A stretch of 64,000 nucleotides of DNA from Nitrobacteraceae bacterium AZCC 2146 (GCA_036924855.1 JBAGRP010000001.1:806001-870000); one strand, 5' to 3'. Counted from the stretch's first letter, positions 52,991-61,904 are shown. Notes: generated from the letters alone by a model not told the origin. Numbers and translations are program-made.

Positions 52991-54643
52991 ATGTCGGTAC
53001 ATGCCATCCCCATCTCGGGCGCGCAGTCCGAACCGCAAGCATCCTGGGTGCCGATGATCGCCATCGCATTCGGTCAGGTGCTGATGTCTTTCAACGTCGC
53101 CTCGTTGCCGGTCGCACTGGGCGGCATGGTGACGAGCTTCAATGTTGCGCCGACGACAATCGCCACCGGCATCGTGATGTATTCGATGCTGGTGGCCGGC
53201 TTCGTCATGCTCGGCGCGAAACTGAATCAACGGTTCGGCGCGTTGCAGGTCTTCCGTGCGGTCGTGCTCCTGTTCGGAGTGGCTCAGGTTCTGATGACCT
53301 TCAGCCCCAATGCGAGCGTGATGATCGCGGCACAGGGACTTTGCGGTGCAGCCGGAGCGGCGCTCGTGCCGTCGCTCGTCGCACTGATCGCCGAAAACTA
53401 CCACGGAACCCAGCAGGCAACGGCGCTCGGCGCGCTCGGATCGGCGCGGGCCGGTGCCGGTGTCGCGGCGTTCCTGATCGGCGGCATCCTCGGAACTTAT
53501 ATCGGCTGGCGTCCGGCGTTCGGCATTCTCATCGCTCTTTCGGCCATCGTCTTTCTCCTGAGCTTCAGGCTCAAGCGCGACGAGGGACGCCCGGATGTCG
53601 AGATCGATCTGGTCGGTGTTGCTCTCGCGGCGGCGGCCATCATTCTCATCAGCTTCGGCTTCAACAACCTCAACCGCTGGGGCGTGGGCGTCGCGCAGGC
53701 CGCCGCACCCTTCAATGTCTTCGGCCTCTCCCCGGCGCCTGTCTTCATTGTGCTCGGCGTCGTGCTCGGCCAGGCGTTCCTGATGTGGACGCACCGGCGC
53801 GAGGCGGCGGGCAAAACGCCGCTACTTGCGCTTGCGGTGATCGATTCACCGCAGGAGCGCGCGGCCGTTTACGCCATGTTCGCCGTCGTCGCACTTGAGG
53901 CGATGCTGAATTTCTCCGTGCCGCTCTATATCCAGATCGTGCAGGGACGCTCGCCTCTCGCAACCGCAATCGCCATGATGCCGTTCAATCTTTCCGTCTT
54001 CTTTGCGGCGATGCTGATCGTCCGCTTCTACGACAGGCTGACGCCGCGACAGATCGGGCGCTATGGATTTATCCTGTGCGCGATAGCGCTCCTGTGGCTG
54101 GCCTTTGTCGTTCGCAACGACTGGAGCGAGTTTCCCGTGCTTATCGGCCTTGTCGTGTTCGGCATCGGGCAGGGATCTCTGGTGACGCTGCTGTTCAACG
54201 TGCTGGTCACGGCCTCGCCCAAAGAGCTCGCGGGCGACGTCGGTTCGCTGCGCGGCACCGCCAACAATCTCGCTGCCGCCGTCGGAACGGCCGTCGCCGG
54301 TGCGCTCCTGGTCGGACTGCTGAGTTCGGCCGTTTTCCACAGCATCGCCGAAAATCCCATACTGCCGTCCGAGGTGCAGTCGCAGGTCGACCTCGACAAC
54401 ATCACCTTCGTCAGCAACGATCGGCTGCGCGGCGTACTGGAACGCACCACGGCCACGCGCGAGCAAGTATCCGAAGCTGCCCGCATCAATACTGAAGCGC
54501 GACTGCGGGCGCTGAAGATGGGTCTCCTCATCATGGCGCTGGTGGCAATGCTGTCGATTTTCCCGGCCGGACGCTTGCCGAACTACCGGCCGGGAGAAAT
54601 CCCGAGTGAGCCGCCCATCAGCAAGAACTCGGGATCGACCTGA
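52991..54643 (+). CDS. MFS transporter (DHA2-like)
   Basis: 550 residues, about fourteen membrane helices in the DHA2 pattern. Motif-A-like GAKLNQRFGALQVFR follows helix 2, and GSARAGAGVAAFLIGGILGT lies in the motif C region. A long cytoplasmic or periplasmic segment (about residues 460-510, NPILPSEVQSQVDLD) precedes the last helix. GGAGG upstream of the ATG. Exporters of drugs or metabolites are typical; as the neighbour of glutaminase it might instead move a stress-related solute. Unproven. Confidence 0.88.
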   Translation: MSVHAIPISGAQSEPQASWVPMIAIAFGQVLMSFNVASLPVALGGMVTSFNVAPTTIATGIVMYSMLVAGFVMLGAKLNQRFGALQVFRAVVLLFGVAQVLMTFSPNASVMIAAQGLCGAAGAALVPSLVALIAENYHGTQQATALGALGSARAGAGVAAFLIGGILGTYIGWRPAFGILIALSAIVFLLSFRLKRDEGRPDVEIDLVGVALAAAAIILISFGFNNLNRWGVGVAQAAAPFNVFGLSPAPVFIVLGVVLGQAFLMWTHRREAAGKTPLLALAVIDSPQERAAVYAMFAVVALEAMLNFSVPLYIQIVQGRSPLATAIAMMPFNLSVFFAAMLIVRFYDRLTPRQIGRYGFILCAIALLWLAFVVRNDWSEFPVLIGLVVFGIGQGSLVTLLFNVLVTASPKELAGDVGSLRGTANNLAAAVGTAVAGALLVGLLSSAVFHSIAENPILPSEVQSQVDLDNITFVSNDRLRGVLERTTATREQVSEAARINTEARLRALKMGLLIMALVAMLSIFPAGRLPNYRPGEIPSEPPISKNSGST

Positions 54644-54694
54644 TCGAGGCCCACGGAACTGCATTGGGAAGGCGTCGACGAAAGGAGAGAACCG

Positions 54695-54964
54695 ATGAAT
54701 GCAATCGATCGCCGCAATGTGTTGCGGGGCATTCTGTGCGGTGTCGTTGCCACCAGCTTGGGCGTGAGCTCGCTGTCGAACACGGTCGAAGCCACGCCAC
54801 TCGCCCTGGAAAAAGATCTGGCGAGGAAGGCGGATGATCTCAGGGAGAAGGCTCAGGCCGTTGCCAGCCGTCCGCCACGGCGTCCTCTTCATCCGCGCCG
54901 TCGTCGGCCACCCCGTCGGGTCTGCTGGTGGCGCAGAGGGCGCCGCGTGTGCGCCTGGCGGTAG
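54695..54964 (+). CDS. Arg-rich Tat-signal small protein
   Basis: 89 residues. Starts MNAIDRRNVLRGILCGVVATS, a twin-Arg signal, then a short helix (LEKDLARKADDLREKAQ) and an extremely basic C-terminus rich in Arg, Pro and Trp (RRPPRRVCWWRRGRRVC). Relatives in Bradyrhizobium are annotated as protamine-like. Export plus such a basic tail suggests binding of anionic envelope polymers; inference only. AGGAG precedes the ATG. Confidence 0.65.
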   Translation: MNAIDRRNVLRGILCGVVATSLGVSSLSNTVEATPLALEKDLARKADDLREKAQAVASRPPRRPLHPRRRRPPRRVCWWRRGRRVCAWR

Positions 54965-55087
54965 AGACCGCTGGTTCAGCTGATTGCTGATGGCGTTCGC
55001 GCTTTGAGCGGCGGGGTATGGATCGCGTGGAGCATGCCTTTTGCGCTGCGCTCCTGATTTCGGTTGCTGCAGATGGAGGAAGATAAC

Positions 55088-55651
55088 ATGACCACTATCG
55101 ACAACAGCTCACCGTTGCGGACCGGCAGCTTGTCCGCGCCGCCTTTTTGGGTTTGCGTTCTGCTTGGGATTGTCATGATCCTGGCGGGGATCCTGGTGCT
55201 AGGTGACGTGGTACTCGTCACCGTCATCAGCACAATATTTATCGGCTGGATATCCATTGCCGCGGGCGTCTTCGAAATCATTCACGCTTTCTGGACCAAG
55301 GGATGGGGAGGATTTGCATGGCAAATACTGCTCGGCGTTCTCTATGTCGCGTTCGGCGTCGTGCTGGTAAGCCAACCCGTCGCCAGCGCGTTGATCCTCA
55401 CTTATGTCCTCGGCCTGATGCTCCTGATGTCCGGCATCATTCGAATCCTGCTCGGCTTCAACCATTGGAAGGACGCCGGCTGGATCATGCTGCTGTCCGG
55501 AGTGTTCGGAGTTCTGGCCGGCCTCGTTATTCTGACGGGATTCCCGATGACGGGTCTTTGGGTGCTTGGATTTCTCCTCGGCATCGACCTGATTTCTCAC
55601 GGTATCGCGTGGTTGACTTACGCGTGGCAGCCTGCCGCGAGACCAACGTGA
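55088..55651 (+). CDS. HdeD-family membrane protein (DUF308)
   Basis: 187 residues with six membrane helices in three repeats, matching HdeD/DUF308: FWVCVLLGIVMILAGILVL, then WQILLGVLYVAFGVVLV and WIMLLSGVFGVLAGLVIL. E. coli HdeD is part of the acid-resistance fitness island. GGAGGAA precedes the ATG at 55088. With glutaminase a few genes upstream, acid protection is a reasonable but unproven guess. Confidence 0.85.
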   Translation: MTTIDNSSPLRTGSLSAPPFWVCVLLGIVMILAGILVLGDVVLVTVISTIFIGWISIAAGVFEIIHAFWTKGWGGFAWQILLGVLYVAFGVVLVSQPVASALILTYVLGLMLLMSGIIRILLGFNHWKDAGWIMLLSGVFGVLAGLVILTGFPMTGLWVLGFLLGIDLISHGIAWLTYAWQPAARPT

Positions 55652-55743
55652 CATAACACGGGGCGGGTGAAGAGGCGCGCCCAAGATCAGGTAGCTCCAC
55701 AGTTCGGCAATTTTGGCAGGGATCGGAATAGCACCACGAGGTT

Positions 55744-55897
55744 ATGCTGACTCGCACGAACTCTCTCGCTGCAATGCTGTGTGCGACCGCCATTGCGCGC
55801 GCAGATCAAAGACCCCGCGCGCAATGGCGGCCGTCCGGTCGAGGCCTGGGCCAAGAGCGGAGCGGCGTGTCCGGCGAACCAGGCCGCGAACTCCTAG
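55744..55897 (+). pseudogene. Deleted copy of the diheme cytochrome gene 3' end
   Basis: 55797-55880 repeats the 3' end of the cytochrome gene at 48256-48448 almost base for base, but skips 111 bases: the copy jumps from the first GGTCGAG (48295 in the parent) to the second (48406). In the cytochrome frame it reads AQIKDPARNGG then RPVEAWAKSGAACPAN and ends at 55897. An ATG at 55744 with GAGG opens a signal-like peptide (MLTRTNSLAAMLCATAIA), but in a different frame. Both heme sites are absent. Confidence 0.75.
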
Positions 55898-56871
55898 CGC
55901 AGGGGCATCGGTGGTCGCGGCACCGATGCCAGCTCTGGATCGGCAAGCGGTTCAGCCGCGGTTGGCCGCTGCGGTTCAGCTTGTCGCGGCACGTAAGGTG
56001 CGGCGGGCTGCGGCAGCGTGGGATATGCTGCGGCTTGCTGGGGTGGAAGTGGCGGCATCGGTTTGCTCGCCCGCAGGGTGGTCGCCCGCCCCGGATGCGC
56101 CGATATCTTCGGCCGCAGGTTCTGCTCGGGAGCCTTTACCTCCGAGGCCCTGGTCTCGGAAGACTTGCTCTCGGAAGATTTGGCAGAAGCCTTGGCAATG
56201 TCGCGGGACATTTGTTGCTGGCTGGCCTTGAGTTCCTCGATGCTGGCCTTGAGCTGCTCGATCTCCTGCCGGGCGCTTGCGATATCGTTCGTCATCGAGC
56301 CGAGCGACGGCGCCGATCCAACCGATGGGGCGACGGCGCCGGGTGCGACGCCTTCCGGCGCGGTCTGGGCCGGAGATCCGGATTGCGCAGGTGTTGGGTT
56401 CGCAGGTGTTGGGTTCGCAGCCGTTGCCCCGACGGCAGGTGGGGTTGGTTGCACGGGGAGCGCCGGTTTTTCCAGCGGCAGGAGTGAAGCGAGCACGCGC
56501 TGTGGCGACCACCGCGCGATCATTTGTTCGGCCGTGCCGCCGTAGGACTGCCAGGCGATGGCAGCGGCACCCGTGCATGCTGCCATTAGCAACGCGGCAG
56601 TGACGCCGCGTGCTGCTTGCCCGCCCATCGTCCGCCAGCCAGCCTGGACATCGCCGACAGCAGCAGGACGAAGCGTCGGATCAACCGGTGGAACCACTGG
56701 GGCCGCGGGATGATCGATCCCCGTGCGGGTCTGCGGATTCGCAAAATGGCGCAAGCTGCGCGCCAGCTTGGCGAGCTCTTCATCCGAGGGCGTCATCAGG
56801 GCCACATCCGGCGCGACCACTGTGACATCGTGGGGATCATCGGTTGGCTTCGGGGTTGTTGTTGTAAGCAT
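55894..56871 (-). CDS. Conserved hypothetical membrane protein with coiled coil
   Basis: 325 residues. A soluble N-terminal part (MLTTTTPKPTDDPHDVTVVA...PSDEELAKLARSLRHFANP) is followed by one membrane helix (GVTAALLMAACTGAAAIAW), a Pro/Ala-rich linker with the duplicate ANPTPANPTP, a coiled-coil segment (ASARQEIEQLKASIEELKAS) and a long Pro-rich tail. I recognise this as an uncharacterised Bradyrhizobium family; the shape suits an envelope-spanning scaffold. GGAG precedes the ATG at 56871. Confidence 0.65.
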   Translation of the reverse strand: MLTTTTPKPTDDPHDVTVVAPDVALMTPSDEELAKLARSLRHFANPQTRTGIDHPAAPVVPPVDPTLRPAAVGDVQAGWRTMGGQAARGVTAALLMAACTGAAAIAWQSYGGTAEQMIARWSPQRVLASLLPLEKPALPVQPTPPAVGATAANPTPANPTPAQSGSPAQTAPEGVAPGAVAPSVGSAPSLGSMTNDIASARQEIEQLKASIEELKASQQQMSRDIAKASAKSSESKSSETRASEVKAPEQNLRPKISAHPGRATTLRASKPMPPLPPQQAAAYPTLPQPAAPYVPRQAEPQRPTAAEPLADPELASVPRPPMPLR

Positions 56872-57210
56872 GGGCGCTCCGTACTCAGTCCAATGTCGGC
56901 GCATAGCAGCAGCCGGCGGATTTACGCGAGAGAACGTCGTTCCTGCCGAAGACTTCACTCCGGTTTGACCAAAGCAAGGCGATACGATGGAGAGTGGGAG
57001 GCCGCTTACGGGAAAAGCCTGCGGGAACCCAACTTAGAGGGCGCCAAGTACCTTTTTGTTCAAGTACCTTTGGTTCAAGTACCTTTTTGTTCAAGTACCT
57101 TTGGTTCAAGTACCTTTTTAGTTAGCGAGCGGAGCGGCTTTAGCGGACAGCCAAGAAAACGTGGCGATCGCGGGCTACAGGTCGGTCAGCCCGCACTCAG
57201 CGGCAAGGCA
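56872..57210. other. Intergenic patch with tandem repeat
   Basis: No intact gene is seen in 339 bases. It contains the 31-bp tandem repeat at 57045-57120 and low-GC sequence, just before a frameshifted gene, and looks like decaying DNA. Confidence 0.45.
57045..57120. repeat. 31-bp tandem repeat, two and a half copies
   Basis: CAAGTACCTTTTTGTT (16 bases) alternates with CAAGTACCTTTGGTT (15 bases): at 57045, 57061, 57076 and 57092, ending in CAAGTACCTTTTTA at 57107. The core CAAGTACCTTT thus appears five times. It is AT-rich compared with its surroundings. Possibly slipped-strand expansion or a binding-site array. Confidence 0.85.
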
Positions 57211-57710
57211 GTGGCCGTGGCCGTGACGAGCGCATTCTACATCGTAAGTTTCATTGGCGTGCGCGGACTGTTGGGCTGGGCCAGCGTTGATAAGCTGCCC
57301 GTCAGCTTCAAACTGTTGCAAGCGCGTATTGTGGAGCCGCATTCACTCGAAGGCGATCCAGGCTCGATCTATCTTTGGGTCGAGGCGCTCGACGAAGGCA
57401 ATCGACCGAATGGTGTTCCCAGAGCGTACCGCATTCCATACAGCGACAAGCTCGCCGAAAAAACCGACAAGGCTGCGAGCGAAATCGCCGCTGGGCGCCC
57501 CCAGGGCGGTCGCGCCGCCGATTTTGGCAACGGTGAAGGCGGCCTCCTCGAAGCCGTAAGGGGGAGTACATCACCCCGAACGTTGTTATGGACACGTCGG
57601 GGGGCGATCCCTCGACGGGAGAGGGATTGGTCGGAGCCCCACGCGCTGGCGATGCGGTATCGTTTACTCCGCTCCTTCCGCCACGAATGCCGTCCAAGGA
57701 CGAGCAATAG
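57211..57710 (+). pseudogene. Frameshifted membrane-anchored hypothetical protein
   Basis: From a GTG near 57211 the frame encodes a membrane helix (VTSAFYIVSFIGVRGLLGW) and a domain (FKLLQARIVEPHSLEGDP, IYLWVEALDEGNRPNG, GRPQGGRAADFG) known from uncharacterised bradyrhizobial proteins. At a run of five Gs (57560-57564) the good reading moves to another frame, continuing EYITPNVVMDTSGGDPS to FTPLLPPRMPSKDEQ and a stop at 57710. One added G would restore a single frame. The N-terminus is also unclear. A pseudogene, or a sequencing error at the G run. Confidence 0.65.
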
Positions 57711-57870
57711 ACGAAGACGGGGCGCCGGCGAGTTTCACGATGAACTATTATAGATGGCATCCACGTCAGCGGTAATTTTCCTTCCGCATTGGCTTAGGAT
57801 AACCGCGTCCGGTTGAACCTTCGCGCATTTCCCATGACCCACACTGGTGGGCTTGGGCGAACGGAGGTCC

Positions 57871-57942
57871 ATGACGAAGCATCGAATTCGAAAAGTGGCA
57901 GCAGCCGCACCACCAGCATTCGGGGAGGCGGAATTCGCATAG
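57871..57942 (+). CDS. Possible 23-residue leader peptide
   Basis: ATG at 57871 has ACGGAGGTCC as ribosome site and opens MTKHRIRKVAAAAPPAFGEA before a stop at 57942, about 70 bases ahead of the DUF1254 gene. The strong site suggests real translation, perhaps a leader or the remnant of a longer gene; no family is recognised. Confidence 0.25.
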   Translation: MTKHRIRKVAAAAPPAFGEAEFA

Positions 57943-58010
57943 GCGCGTTCGAGTCAACTATTGGGATGAAACCGGCGAAGCCAGCGTGTTTGATTTAACA
58001 GGAGGTTGGT

Positions 58011-59459
58011 ATGAATAAAATCACGACTGCCCTGGTTGTGGGCCTTCTCATTGGGCCCAGCGTTCCGCACATCGCACAAGCGCAGAGCGCGATCACCGAT
58101 CAGGAAGCCCGCGCCATTGCGACGGACGCCTATATTTACTTCTACCCGCTGCTGTCGATGGACGTGTCCCGGAAGCAATTCACCAATGGCATCACCGATT
58201 TCAAGGGCCCGATGAACACATTCGTCAACGTGCCCGAGTACCCGCCGGCAAGTTTCAAAGGCGTCGTGCGGTCCAACTTCGATACTTTATATTCGGTCTC
58301 GTGGCTGGACATGACCAAGGAGCCCATCGTCATCACGGCTCCCGATACCAATGGACGCTACTACCTGCTTCCGATGCTCGACATGTGGACCGATGTTTTC
58401 GCGTCGCCGGGTTGGCGAACGACGGGCACCAAGGCCGGGACCTTTCTGGTGACGCCCCCGGGCTGGCGGCCGGATTTACGTGACAAGTTTGCTGAGGAAT
58501 TCAAGCTTCCGAAGGATACGCAGCGGATCGAAGCGCCAACGCCTTACGTCTGGCTCATCGGCCGGACGAAGACGGATGGCCCGCCGGATTATGATGCGGT
58601 CCGTAAGATCCAGGCCGGCTATAAGCTCACCCTTCTTTCCGAATATGGCAAAGCGCCCAAGCCGGTCGAATTCAAGCCGGACCCAAGCGTCGATATGAAG
58701 ACGCCGCCGAAGACCCAGGTCGATACAATGACAGCTGGGGTGTATTTCGCCAATGCTGCGGAGCTGCTCAAGCTGCATCCTCCTCATATCACCGACGAGC
58801 CGATCATCGCGCAGATGAAGAAAATCGGCATCGAGCCGGGCAAGAGCTTTGACATAGGCAAGCTCGATCCAGCCGTGCAAAGGGCGCTGGAAACCGCACC
58901 CCAGGACGCGCAGAAGCTGATGGCCTGGAAGCTGCCGACGCTGGCCCGGGTTGCGAACGGTTGGTCGATGAACACCGACACGGTGGGCGTGTACGGCAAC
59001 TATTACCTGAAGCGGGCCATTCTCGCGCAGCAAGGACTTGGCGCGAATGTGGTCGAGGATGCCATTTACCCGCTCAATCTCGGCGACGAGTCCGGGAAGC
59101 CGCTCGACGGCGCAAACAAGTACACCATCACCTTCGAGAAGGGCACCACGCCTCCGGTGAATGCTTTCTGGTCGATCACCCTCTACGATCAGGACGGATT
59201 CCAGGTGGGAAACGCGTTGAACCGCTTCGCGATCAGCAGCTGGATGCCGTTCAAATATAACTCCGATGGCTCACTTGATCTTTACTTTCAGAACGAGAGC
59301 CCTGGAAAGGATATGGAAGCCAACTGGCTCCCGGCACCGAAGGGACCTTTCAATCTGACGATGCGCCTGTACGCGCCGAAGTCTGAGGCGTTGACCGGCA
59401 GATGGAATCCCCCCGCGGTCACGAAAGCTCAGGGGCTTCCAAGCCTGGCCGCTCAATAA
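58011..59459 (+). CDS. DUF1254/DUF1214 periplasmic protein
   Basis: 482 residues. A signal peptide (about 1-24, ending HIAQA) leads into a DUF1254 domain (AIATDAYIYFYPLLSMDVSR, RSNFDTLYSVSWLDM, YYLLPMLDMWTDVFASPG) and a C-terminal DUF1214 domain (TITFEKGTTPPVNAFWSITL, then LDLYFQNESPG). The two domains usually occur together in secreted proteins of unknown function, with conserved aromatic and Asp residues hinting at a hydrolase or lyase pocket. AGGAGGT is an optimal ribosome site before the ATG. Confidence 0.88.
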   Translation: MNKITTALVVGLLIGPSVPHIAQAQSAITDQEARAIATDAYIYFYPLLSMDVSRKQFTNGITDFKGPMNTFVNVPEYPPASFKGVVRSNFDTLYSVSWLDMTKEPIVITAPDTNGRYYLLPMLDMWTDVFASPGWRTTGTKAGTFLVTPPGWRPDLRDKFAEEFKLPKDTQRIEAPTPYVWLIGRTKTDGPPDYDAVRKIQAGYKLTLLSEYGKAPKPVEFKPDPSVDMKTPPKTQVDTMTAGVYFANAAELLKLHPPHITDEPIIAQMKKIGIEPGKSFDIGKLDPAVQRALETAPQDAQKLMAWKLPTLARVANGWSMNTDTVGVYGNYYLKRAILAQQGLGANVVEDAIYPLNLGDESGKPLDGANKYTITFEKGTTPPVNAFWSITLYDQDGFQVGNALNRFAISSWMPFKYNSDGSLDLYFQNESPGKDMEANWLPAPKGPFNLTMRLYAPKSEALTGRWNPPAVTKAQGLPSLAAQ

Positions 59460-59609
59460 ATTTCGTCAACAGGACGCTTGGCTTCGCAACCCGTGGGGCC
59501 AAGCGTCCGTTCAATACGAATGTCAGCTGAGGGTCATTCGCATCGGTTTTGTGATGTCCGCGTCATGTCCGGTTAGGAAGTAATCCCGGAAATGCCGGTT
59601 GTCCGTGCG

Positions 59610-60287
59610 CTAGAACTTGTCGTCCAGCGCGCCACCCGCCAGAGCGCGTCCGCCGACCGGCGGGACCCGCGGCAATCGCACACGACTGAAGTCGCGCGAC
59701 AGGAACGCGGACGACGTCGAGGGAAACGCGTTGATTGGCGGGAAGCCGCTGAACGGCACCTCGATGAGGCCCGACGCGGCGAGCAGGGCGGCGCAATGGG
59801 GGTACCATTCGGCATTGTCCAGAATGATCATGCCGCCCGATGCGAGACAGCCTATCGCGGCCTGGGTCGAGCGATACCGCTCTGCGCCATCGACCACGAT
59901 CACATCGAATTTGCGGGCCAGCGAGATCGGCACATCGGCATAGCTGTGTCCGTTCGGCTCATGGATGATGCGAACGTTCGAGGGCGCCATGGCAGCAACG
60001 CGCGAGGCCCACGCGGCGTCCAGTTCAACGCTGACGACTTCCCTGGCGCGCTTGGCCCAATACAGCGTCGAACCACCGGCGCCAAATTCAAAGACCGTTG
60101 CCTGCGCAAAGTCGAGGCCGTTCAGGAATTCAATCATCGGATAGGTCAGCCACGGGATGAAATGGCCGTGGCCATCGACCGGCATGCCGGAGACCCGGCG
60201 CGAATGACCGTATCCGCTCAGGAACACCTGAAGCAGACGGCCGGCGGCAATAACCTGCCGCGGAATCAGCGTTTTGAGGATTTTCAT
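59610..60287 (-). CDS. Class I SAM methyltransferase-like protein
   Basis: About 225 residues. Motif I-like VFEFGAGGSTLYWAKR, then SVELDAAWASRVAAM, DVIVVDGAERYRSTQAAIG and GGMIILDNAEWYP follow the order of a Rossmann methyltransferase (class I), and the Asp-Gly-Ala region resembles O-methyltransferases. Start: ATG at 60287 (MKILKTLIPRQVIAAG) is preferred; upstream ATGs at 60371 and 60380 are possible. The function could be sugar or antibiotic methylation; undetermined. Confidence 0.65.
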   Translation of the reverse strand: MKILKTLIPRQVIAAGRLLQVFLSGYGHSRRVSGMPVDGHGHFIPWLTYPMIEFLNGLDFAQATVFEFGAGGSTLYWAKRAREVVSVELDAAWASRVAAMAPSNVRIIHEPNGHSYADVPISLARKFDVIVVDGAERYRSTQAAIGCLASGGMIILDNAEWYPHCAALLAASGLIEVPFSGFPPINAFPSTSSAFLSRDFSRVRLPRVPPVGGRALAGGALDDKF

Positions 60288-60519
60288 CGCCGGATAGTGC
60301 CCAGCAAGCGGGCCATTCACAACCGACACAAGTTTTTTTCCGGAAACGCGGAGTGCGGCCGGTTTCGGCATGCATCGCATACATCAAAGACGGCTGGCGC
60401 CGCCGGTGAAACGGATCGTTGCCTGGCTTCACGTTGCTCCACAGGCTCTGCGGCCCGCAGAACTAACGTTGAGCCCGGGTCAGCAGCACACGCCGCGTCG
60501 ATGGCGCCTTATATCGTCC

Positions 60520-60696
60520 TTACAATTCCATCGGCACCACGAGGCGGCCGATCAGCGCGGCCAGCTCATCGAGGTGATCGCTGTCGTGGTTCTCCACGAC
60601 GGCGGCGAGGCGGACGATACATTCGTCGTCGCTGATGAAGGGCAGGGAGTGCAGGTCAGTGACGGGAAGCGCGCGATCGGTGTGAAGGGCTGGCAT
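60520..60696 (-). CDS. Small hypothetical protein
   Basis: 58 residues: MPALHTDRALPVTDLHSLPF then an acidic helix ending LAALIGRLVVPMEL. GAGGTGACC precedes the ATG at 60696. No domain recognised; the composition is consistent with a small cytoplasmic protein. Confidence 0.5.
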   Translation of the reverse strand: MPALHTDRALPVTDLHSLPFISDDECIVRLAAVVENHDSDHLDELAALIGRLVVPMEL

Positions 60697-60971
60697 GGTC
60701 ACCTCGTTCGATTCGGACTTGTTCGGGGTCACGGCGCTTAATGTCAGGGGTGAATGCGACGTTTTGGCGATGCACTCGTGGCGTTTCCGCACCGCAGGGT
60801 CGGCCATCGATGCCAGACATAACCGGGCATACCTGCAAAAGATCCCGTAACATCAGGCCTTTTCTGGCTTTTTCCGGAATATCGGCGCCGCCTGGGCCGG
60901 GCGCATTTCCTGCTTTCCAAGCCCGGATCGCTTTGTTATACGCTGCGGCCTGCGAACATCGCTTCGCTTGT

Positions 60972-61046
60972 TCCCTGGTAGCTCAGTGGTAGAGCATTCG
61001 ACTGTTAATCGAATGGTCGCTGGTTCGAATCCAGCCCGGGGAGCCA
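60972..61046 (+). tRNA. tRNA-Asn (anticodon GTT)
   Basis: TCCCTGG pairs with CCGGGGA (one T-G pair), D arm GCTC...GAGC, anticodon stem TTCGA/TCGAA around CTGTTAA (anticodon GTT), T arm GCTGG-TTCGAAT-CCAGC, discriminator G and encoded CCA. 75 bases. It precedes a region with a mobile element, but no integrase was seen. Confidence 0.95.
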
Positions 61047-61229
61047 AATCTTTTCTGCGCCAGAGCACGCTATTGCGCCTGAGCATGCTCAATCTCCCTA
61101 CTCTGCGATCCATTATGGTCCTTTGCGCCGAGGCGGAGGAGCATCTAGGAGCGGATCGATCTCAGGTGTGATTTAGCGTAGCGGGCCGGCGAGCGCGCCG
61201 GACGACGAGCGGCAGTCAGGCCTTTCAAT

Positions 61230-61904
61230 TTAAGCGGAGCCTCCGCTCGGACGTGCCGGCGATCGGGATGCACCGTTTTCGCTACCCGCGGCCTCGCCAA
61301 GACTCTGAAGATACAGTTCGATCACTGATCGCATTTCTCCAATAGCACCCTTCGCTTGGGGCGCCTGGCTTCTCGACACGATCGTAACCGTCTTGAAGAG
61401 CTGCATTAGGGTGAAAGCACATACCGGGACCTTCGAAGGTGCGATGATCGGGAAAGCGCGCCTGATTACCTGAGCGATAACGTTGAGGACACGCTGGGTC
61501 TGAATCTGCCGCTGCTCGGTCGTCACGCCGCCAGCGTCCGCAACGCTGATGGCAGCAGCATGGTCATCCTCCAGCTCGACCATGATATCCGCGGCGATGA
61601 GGGCAATCTGTTGAGCCGAAAGGAGCTCGGCGGCCTCCAATAGACTCGCGAAGGCGATTTCGAAGCGTTCTCCATAACGATTGACGATCGCGTCACCGAT
61701 GGCTTCCTTGGTCGGAAAGAACCGATACAGCGAGCCAGCAGCTGTATTCGACTGAATTGCGATCTCCGACATAGTCGTCGCATCGAAGCCTCTCGTGCCA
61801 AACAGCACTTTAGCGGCATCAAGGATCACGGAAACGCGCTTTCGCCCATTCCGTCGAACCGGCTCAGCACCCACCTGCGGCGCGCTTGACTTATGCGAGA
61901 TCAT
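61230..61904 (-). CDS. TetR-family transcriptional regulator
   Basis: 224 residues. The N-terminal helix-turn-helix (ILDAAKVLFGTRGFDATTMS, then EIAIQSNTAAGSLYRFFPTK) is a standard TetR DNA-binding domain; the rest is a helical ligand-binding part with no family signature. It is divergent from the SDR gene and probably represses both. The ATG lies within a GAGA-TCAT-TCTC palindrome. Confidence 0.88.
   Translation of the reverse strand: MISHKSSAPQVGAEPVRRNGRKRVSVILDAAKVLFGTRGFDATTMSEIAIQSNTAAGSLYRFFPTKEAIGDAIVNRYGERFEIAFASLLEAAELLSAQQIALIAADIMVELEDDHAAAISVADAGGVTTEQRQIQTQRVLNVIAQVIRRAFPIIAPSKVPVCAFTLMQLFKTVTIVSRSQAPQAKGAIGEMRSVIELYLQSLGEAAGSENGASRSPARPSGGSA

Noticed and set aside
57045..57120. 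CRISPR array
   Set aside because: The repeats are contiguous with no unique spacers, and no cas genes are present.
60972..61046. tRNA-Asn as an attachment site of a genomic island
   Set aside because: No integrase, no repeat of the tRNA end and no second boundary are visible in the window.
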